DNA of 64,000 nt from Pandoraea sp. PE-S2T-3 (lineage in GTDB: Bacteria > Pseudomonadota > Gammaproteobacteria > Burkholderiales > Burkholderiaceae), in the NCBI RefSeq assembly GCF_002179965.1, contig NZ_NGUQ01000015.1, positions 372,001 to 436,000 on the forward strand, read 5' to 3'. Below are positions 60,157 to 64,000 of this stretch, piece after piece. The position numbers and the translations under genes are program-made. Within the stretch, counting starts at the first letter, position 1; each line of letters opens with the position of its first letter. The notes beneath the pieces were generated by a model. It was not told where the DNA came from. It worked only from the letters and a program-made list of their open reading frames with translations, and searched no databases.

Positions 60157-62922
60157 TCAGAACCAGCGGCCGAAGCGGCGGATGTAGATCGTCTTCACCG
60201 TCTGTGCGAGCGCGATGTAGCCGAGCATGGTGGCCGCCAGCCAGTAGAAGTACGAGCCCGGCAGGCTGACGAACCCGAGTGTTTCGGCAAACGGCGAATA
60301 CGGCAGCCAGCAAGCGATAGCAATGGCCACGGTCGTCGAGAGCATGATCGGCAGCGCCGGCGTGCTTTGCAGGAACGGAATCTTCTGCGTGCGCAGCAGG
60401 TGCACCACGAGCGTCTGCGAGACGAGCCCTTCAATGAACCAGCCCGAATTCATGATGACCTGACCGCCGCTGCCGCCGTGCAGGTGATACATCGCACCGG
60501 CACCGAAGACCGTCCACAACAGCGCGTAGGTCGTGATATCGAACACCGAGGAGGTCGGTCCGATCCACAGCATGAAGCGGCGGATATTGCCCGCATCCCA
60601 CTTGCGCGGCTTCTTGAGGAACTCGGGGTCCATGCGGTCCCACGGCAGGAACATCTGTGAGATGTCGTACACGAGGTTCTGCACGAGCAACTGCATCGCG
60701 AGCATCGGCTCCCACGGCAGGAAGGCGCTCGCCACCAGCACCGAGAACACGTTGCCGAAGTTGGAGCTGGCCGTCATGTTCAGATACTTGAGGATGTTGC
60801 CGAACGTCTCACGGCCCTTGACCACCCCTGCTTCGAGCACCATCAGGCTCTTTTCGAGCAGGATGATGTCCGCCGTCTCTTTCGCAATATCGGCACCGGT
60901 GTCGACCGAAATACCCACGTCGGCATCGCGCAACGCCGGGGCGTCGTTGATGCCGTCGCCCAAGAAGCCCACCGTGTGGCCATTGGCCTGCAACGCCTTG
61001 ACCACGCGAGCCTTGTGCAACGGGGCAAGCTTGGCAAACACGGTCGTGTGCTCGACGGCAGCACGCAGCGTGTCTTCGTCCATCGGCTCGATGTCGGCGC
61101 CCAACAATGGCGTACCGGGTTCCAGCCCGACCTCGCGGCAGACCTTCAGCGTGACGATCGGATTGTCGCCGGTGAGCACCTTCACGGCGACGCCGTATTC
61201 ACGCAGCGCGGCAATGGCCGGAGCCGCCGAGTCCTTCGGCGGATCGAGGAACGTGAGGAAGCCGCAGACCGTGAGGCCCGTCTCGTCGGACGTCCTGTAT
61301 TGGGTTTTGGTCTCTCCGGCCGGAATGTCGCGCGTGGCCACGACCAGTACGCGGAAACCGTCTTCGTTATAGGCTTCGGCGCGTGCGAGCAACATGGCGC
61401 GAGCCGTATCGTCGAGCACTCGCACCCCTTGGGCGGTCTTCACATGCGTGGACACCGCCAGCATCTCTTCGACGGCGCCCTTCGTGACCATCAGATGCTC
61501 GCCACGCTCATTGGCGACCACCACCGACAAACGACGACGCACGAAATCGAACGGCAGTTCATCGATCTTGGCAAAGGTGCGCGGTTGCACCGATTCGCCG
61601 ATCTCGTTGGCGCGGCGAATGATCGCCACATCGATCAGATTGCGCTGGCCGCTCTGGTGATAGCTGTTGAGCCAACCCAGTCGCAGCACGTCTTCCTGCT
61701 CGTTGCCGACCACGTCGAGATGCTGCTCGAGAATGATCTTGTCTTGCGTGAGCGTGCCGGTCTTGTCGGTACACAGCACGTCCATGGCACCGAAGTTCTG
61801 CACCGAGTTCAGACGCTTGACCACCACCTTGCGGCGCGCCATCGCCAGCGCACCGCGCGCGAGGTTGGCGCTCACGATCATCGGCAGCATTTCAGGCGTC
61901 AGGCCCACAGCAACTGCCAGCGCGAACGTCAGGGCGCTCATCCAGTCGCCCTTGGTCAGGCCGTTGATCATGAAGACGATCGGCACCATCACGAGCATGA
62001 AACGAATCAGCAGCCAGCTCACGCTGTTCACGCCGCGGTCGAAACTCGTCTCCACGCGCTTGTGACTGACCACGTTCTTGGCGAGCGCACCGAAATACGT
62101 GTCGCTGCCCGTGGCCACCACCACGCCGAGGGCCGTGCCGCTCACCACGTTCGTCCCCATGAAGCAGACGTTCGACAGATCGAGCAGGCTGGCGCTGTTC
62201 TTCTGAACCGGCTTGGCCGGCCCGGTGTCGACCGACTTCTGGGCGACGGCGCCGAGCGTGTCGTACTTCTCCACCGGCAGCGCTTCACCGGTGAGCACCG
62301 CCTGACTGATAAACAGATCGCGCGATTCGATCAGACGCAGATCGGCGGGAATCATGTCCCCTGCCTGCAACGTCACGATGTCGCCCACGACGAGCTCGCG
62401 CATGGCGACTTCGTGGCGCTCCGGCTTGCCCGACGACACCACCCGGCGACGGACACTGGCGGTAGTGCGCACCATCGCCTTGAGCTTCTCGGCGGCACGC
62501 AGCGAATGGAACTCGGTAAAGAACCGCAGCAGGCCGCTGATGGTCACCATCGTCAGCAGGATGATGATGCTCTTGAAATCCCGGTCGTCGGGATCGGCGA
62601 AATAGACGTCGGTGAAGAAGCTGATCGTGGCGAGCACGAGCAGCACCATCACAAACGGATTGTTGAAAGCGCGCAACAACTGCACGGTCCAGTGCGGTGG
62701 CTTGTCGTGGGCGATCTCGTTGGGGCCGTAGCGCGTGTGGCGCTGCCCGACTTCGGCGAGCGTGAGCCCGCGCAGGTCGGTGCCGAGGGTGTGGAGCATG
62801 TCGTGCAGCGGCTCGGTGGCGAGCTTGGCGACGGCATCGGGGCCGGTAATGGCGCGCTCGGTGGCTGTCGGATGATCGACAAAGCCACGCTGTTTCTGGC
62901 GCGAGCGAAGGTTCTTGTTCAT
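60157..62922 (-). CDS. mgtA: Magnesium-translocating P-type ATPase
   Basis: A 921-residue P3B-type ATPase. Motifs: TGEALP (211-216), PEMLP in GLTPEMLPMIVSANLARG (343-347), phosphorylation Asp386 in DKTGTLT, and the hinge GDGINDAPALRDADVGISVD. Length and motifs match MgtA/MgtB, which import Mg2+ under low-Mg conditions. ATG 62922 (MNKNLRSRQKQ) has AGGAAA upstream. The gene has a leader region with a possible short ORF and, further upstream, an MgtC-C-terminal-like gene, all on the minus strand. Confidence 0.95.
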   Translation of the reverse strand: MNKNLRSRQKQRGFVDHPTATERAITGPDAVAKLATEPLHDMLHTLGTDLRGLTLAEVGQRHTRYGPNEIAHDKPPHWTVQLLRAFNNPFVMVLLVLATISFFTDVYFADPDDRDFKSIIILLTMVTISGLLRFFTEFHSLRAAEKLKAMVRTTASVRRRVVSSGKPERHEVAMRELVVGDIVTLQAGDMIPADLRLIESRDLFISQAVLTGEALPVEKYDTLGAVAQKSVDTGPAKPVQKNSASLLDLSNVCFMGTNVVSGTALGVVVATGSDTYFGALAKNVVSHKRVETSFDRGVNSVSWLLIRFMLVMVPIVFMINGLTKGDWMSALTFALAVAVGLTPEMLPMIVSANLARGALAMARRKVVVKRLNSVQNFGAMDVLCTDKTGTLTQDKIILEQHLDVVGNEQEDVLRLGWLNSYHQSGQRNLIDVAIIRRANEIGESVQPRTFAKIDELPFDFVRRRLSVVVANERGEHLMVTKGAVEEMLAVSTHVKTAQGVRVLDDTARAMLLARAEAYNEDGFRVLVVATRDIPAGETKTQYRTSDETGLTVCGFLTFLDPPKDSAAPAIAALREYGVAVKVLTGDNPIVTLKVCREVGLEPGTPLLGADIEPMDEDTLRAAVEHTTVFAKLAPLHKARVVKALQANGHTVGFLGDGINDAPALRDADVGISVDTGADIAKETADIILLEKSLMVLEAGVVKGRETFGNILKYLNMTASSNFGNVFSVLVASAFLPWEPMLAMQLLVQNLVYDISQMFLPWDRMDPEFLKKPRKWDAGNIRRFMLWIGPTSSVFDITTYALLWTVFGAGAMYHLHGGSGGQVIMNSGWFIEGLVSQTLVVHLLRTQKIPFLQSTPALPIMLSTTVAIAIACWLPYSPFAETLGFVSLPGSYFYWLAATMLGYIALAQTVKTIYIRRFGRWF

Positions 62923-62979
62923 AACGATTTCCTGGGCGCGGCTTACGCTGACATGGCGGCCGGCCAGGGTCGTCAATCG

Positions 62980-63153
62980 CTACCGGGCGTCTCTCGATTC
63001 CCGGAAAAAGCGCGAACGTACCCCGCCGCGCCGCGCTGCGCGCGGTCGGTGATAAATGGGTGCTGCCGTTGCAAGGCTGTGGTCGCCCGCCGGAATCCCG
63101 CACGCCTCGCGTGCGGCCCCGACGGGCGCTATTCGACTACTTCCATCGTCCAT
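62980..63153 (-). CDS. Possible 57-residue leader ORF upstream of mgtA
   Basis: ATG 63153 to TAG 62980, with a strong AAGGAG six bases before the ATG. The peptide begins MDDGSSRIAPVGAAREACG, has a middle part ATAAPIYHRPR, and ends with an Arg-rich tail RSRFFRESRDAR. The stop lies 57 bases before mgtA. An acidic start and Arg-rich end are not typical of a folded protein. It could be an MgtL-like leader peptide that senses Mg2+ through translation, or a chance ORF; an overlapping ATG (63147) would encode only MEVVE. Confidence 0.4.
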   Translation of the reverse strand: MDDGSSRIAPVGAAREACGIPAGDHSLATAAPIYHRPRAARRGGVRSRFFRESRDAR

Positions 63154-63237
63154 ATCGGACTCCTTATGATCGTTGGCTCGCCATCATCGGCGGCACGTGG
63201 CCGCCCGTGACGAACTGCAATGGTTTGAAAAGAAAGC

Positions 63238-63651
63238 TCAGGCCGGGGCGGCAAAGCCCGCCATGCCCCCGGCAGCAGGATGAGAAACGGGACCGTTGGT
63301 GGCGCGATCGGCACGATCGACAGCCGCCCGGCGATCGGGGCGATTGGCATCGTCAGACCAGAACACGCGGCGCACGCTGTTCTCGCCCGACAGGCGCATG
63401 ACCAGCGCCGTGAGCGACGCACGCGAGGCCTGCGAGCAATCGAGCGTAACGGTGGCCGAGGCCACGTCGCGATCGCTCCAGCGCGTGATGCTGACGTGTG
63501 TGGCCCGCAAACCGAGCGCAGTGAGATCGGTGAACATCTGCTTGCGAAGCGTATTGAGGGCTTCTGCCAGGCAGACGATGGTCAGACGCGACACCGGCGT
63601 GGTGCGCGTGGGTTGGCTTTGAAAAGCCTGAAATGTTTGAAAAGCGCGCAT
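63238..63651 (-). CDS. Small protein resembling the C-terminal domain of MgtC
   Basis: A 137-residue cytoplasmic protein from ATG 63651, behind a GAGGAA site. The segment SRLTIVCLAEALNTLRKQMF through VRRVFWSDD has the beta-alpha-beta-beta-alpha-beta pattern and end motif (VxxVxW) of the ACT-like C-terminal domain of MgtC. The membrane part of MgtC is absent and no MgtC gene lies next to it in the window. The last 40 residues are Arg/Asp/Ala-rich and look disordered. Position upstream of mgtA suggests a role in Mg2+ regulation. Homology is tentative. Confidence 0.6.
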   Translation of the reverse strand: MRAFQTFQAFQSQPTRTTPVSRLTIVCLAEALNTLRKQMFTDLTALGLRATHVSITRWSDRDVASATVTLDCSQASRASLTALVMRLSGENSVRRVFWSDDANRPDRRAAVDRADRATNGPVSHPAAGGMAGFAAPA

Positions 63652-64000
63652 GGTTTCCTCGCATGGCTGCGAACGCCCGTGCCGTAAGCAACAGGGCGAG
63701 TCGGCACGCACGTGCGCACGCGTTGGCCGATGCAGATGCGAAGGCAAATGCAAAGCACGCAACGACAGCGCCCGGCATGGGCACGACGGTAGAAATTTCT
63801 GCGGGAATGGCGCCGGAAATGATTACGTTCGGACGAACGTCGATGGCGCGCTAGACACCGCATCCTGCATGAGGACGCGGCACAGGGAAGGCTGTGGATC
63901 CTCAGGCAATCAGTCGATCAAAGGTCGACTACAACTGGCATCAGAATTCACGAACAAACCCCTTGGATGGAAGACAGGGCGGATAGTAGCCGAGCCCTAA
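63652..64000. other. Region upstream of the MgtC-like gene, no gene assigned
   Basis: About 350 bases at the window edge. Open frames on both strands lack ribosome sites or family features. It probably holds the promoter and leader of the MgtC-like/mgtA transcripts. An inverted repeat AGTCGA-(7)-TCGACT at 63911-63929 is the only symmetric element noted. I cannot identify a known Mg2+ riboswitch. Confidence 0.4.

Noticed and set aside
60976-63210. 744-codon open frame on the plus strand opposite mgtA
   Set aside because: It is fully antisense to an unmistakable P-type ATPase and is rich in Arg/His/Gln as expected for a GC-rich shadow frame; no ribosome site or domain.
63129-63422. 97-codon minus-strand frame overlapping the MgtC-like gene
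   Set aside because: It overlaps a better-supported ORF with ribosome site and domain pattern in another frame.
63650-64000. 116-codon plus-strand frame ending exactly at the window edge
   Set aside because: Composition (Arg/Gly/Cys-rich) looks non-coding; the minus strand carries the MgtC-like gene start and leader.
1-64000. CRISPR arrays, insertion sequences, prophage, rRNA or integration at tRNA-Lys
   Set aside because: No regularly spaced repeats, transposase/integrase genes, or duplicated tRNA 3' end were seen; the tandem repeats found are short and local.

Overview
The window is dense, GC-rich proteobacterial chromosome with short intergenic gaps. I see no transposase, integrase, phage gene, rRNA or CRISPR array. 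An intact ybgC-tolQRAB-pal-cpoB operon, a Burkholderia-type trimeric porin, a DUF4148 protein, and many LysR, IclR, MocR and AraC regulators point to a betaproteobacterium of the order Burkholderiales. Pandoraea or a close relative is my best guess, but that is inference only.

Layout. 1-8.7 kb: a PaiB-like protein cut by the window edge, a DUF2501 protein, an Mrr-like nuclease-fold protein with a coiled-coil N-terminus, a PAP2 phosphatase, a TauE permease, a phosphoribosyltransferase, a GcvR-type ACT protein, an SRPBCC protein, an IclR regulator and a beta-hydroxyacid dehydrogenase. 9-14.3 kb: the Tol-Pal operon, closed by a terminator. 14.6-19.9 kb: a YeeE/YedE transporter, tRNA-Lys(UUU) with strong promoter and terminator, a 24-residue membrane peptide, a PhnA-like membrane protein, an Nramp transporter, a 50-residue lipoprotein and a secreted two-repeat protein of unknown function. 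20.1-25.9 kb: a tightly coupled operon of an SfnB/DszC-like flavoprotein, a taurine/sulfonate-type ABC importer and an amidohydrolase, probably for scavenging an organosulfur or related compound.

25.9-32 kb (all minus): an orphan NuoM-like subunit, a flavin reductase, then a three-gene envelope operon (lipoprotein, 524-residue membrane protein of unknown function, periplasmic glycerophosphodiesterase). A caspase-fold/Sel1 protein is encoded divergently. 34-45.6 kb: FrnE-like oxidoreductase, MFS exporter, DJ-1/MocR divergent pair with a palindromic operator, YdcF, VOC, lipocalin-like and LysR genes, glmS/Lrp divergent pair, and a GlpR-like regulator beside a glycerophosphodiesterase homologue that lacks its catalytic residues.

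45.8-54 kb: porin, AraC, DUF4148, an NsrR-like Rrf2 regulator, and a LysR-controlled leuC-leuD-2HCT transporter operon without leuB, which looks catabolic. 54-60 kb: a probably Fur-regulated operon (PepSY membrane protein, DUF2271, DUF4198, ApbE, membrane-anchored CysJ-like reductase) suited to extracytoplasmic flavin or iron redox, then an outer-membrane-type protein. 60-64 kb: the Mg2+ P-type ATPase mgtA, preceded by a possible leader ORF and a small protein resembling the C-terminal domain of MgtC.

The best candidates for less-described biology are the lipoprotein/membrane/GDPD operon next to the caspase-like protein, the degenerate GDPD with its GlpR-like operator, the leuCD-2HCT cluster, the mgtA leader region and the orphan NuoM with an attenuator-like leader. 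None is proven by sequence alone.
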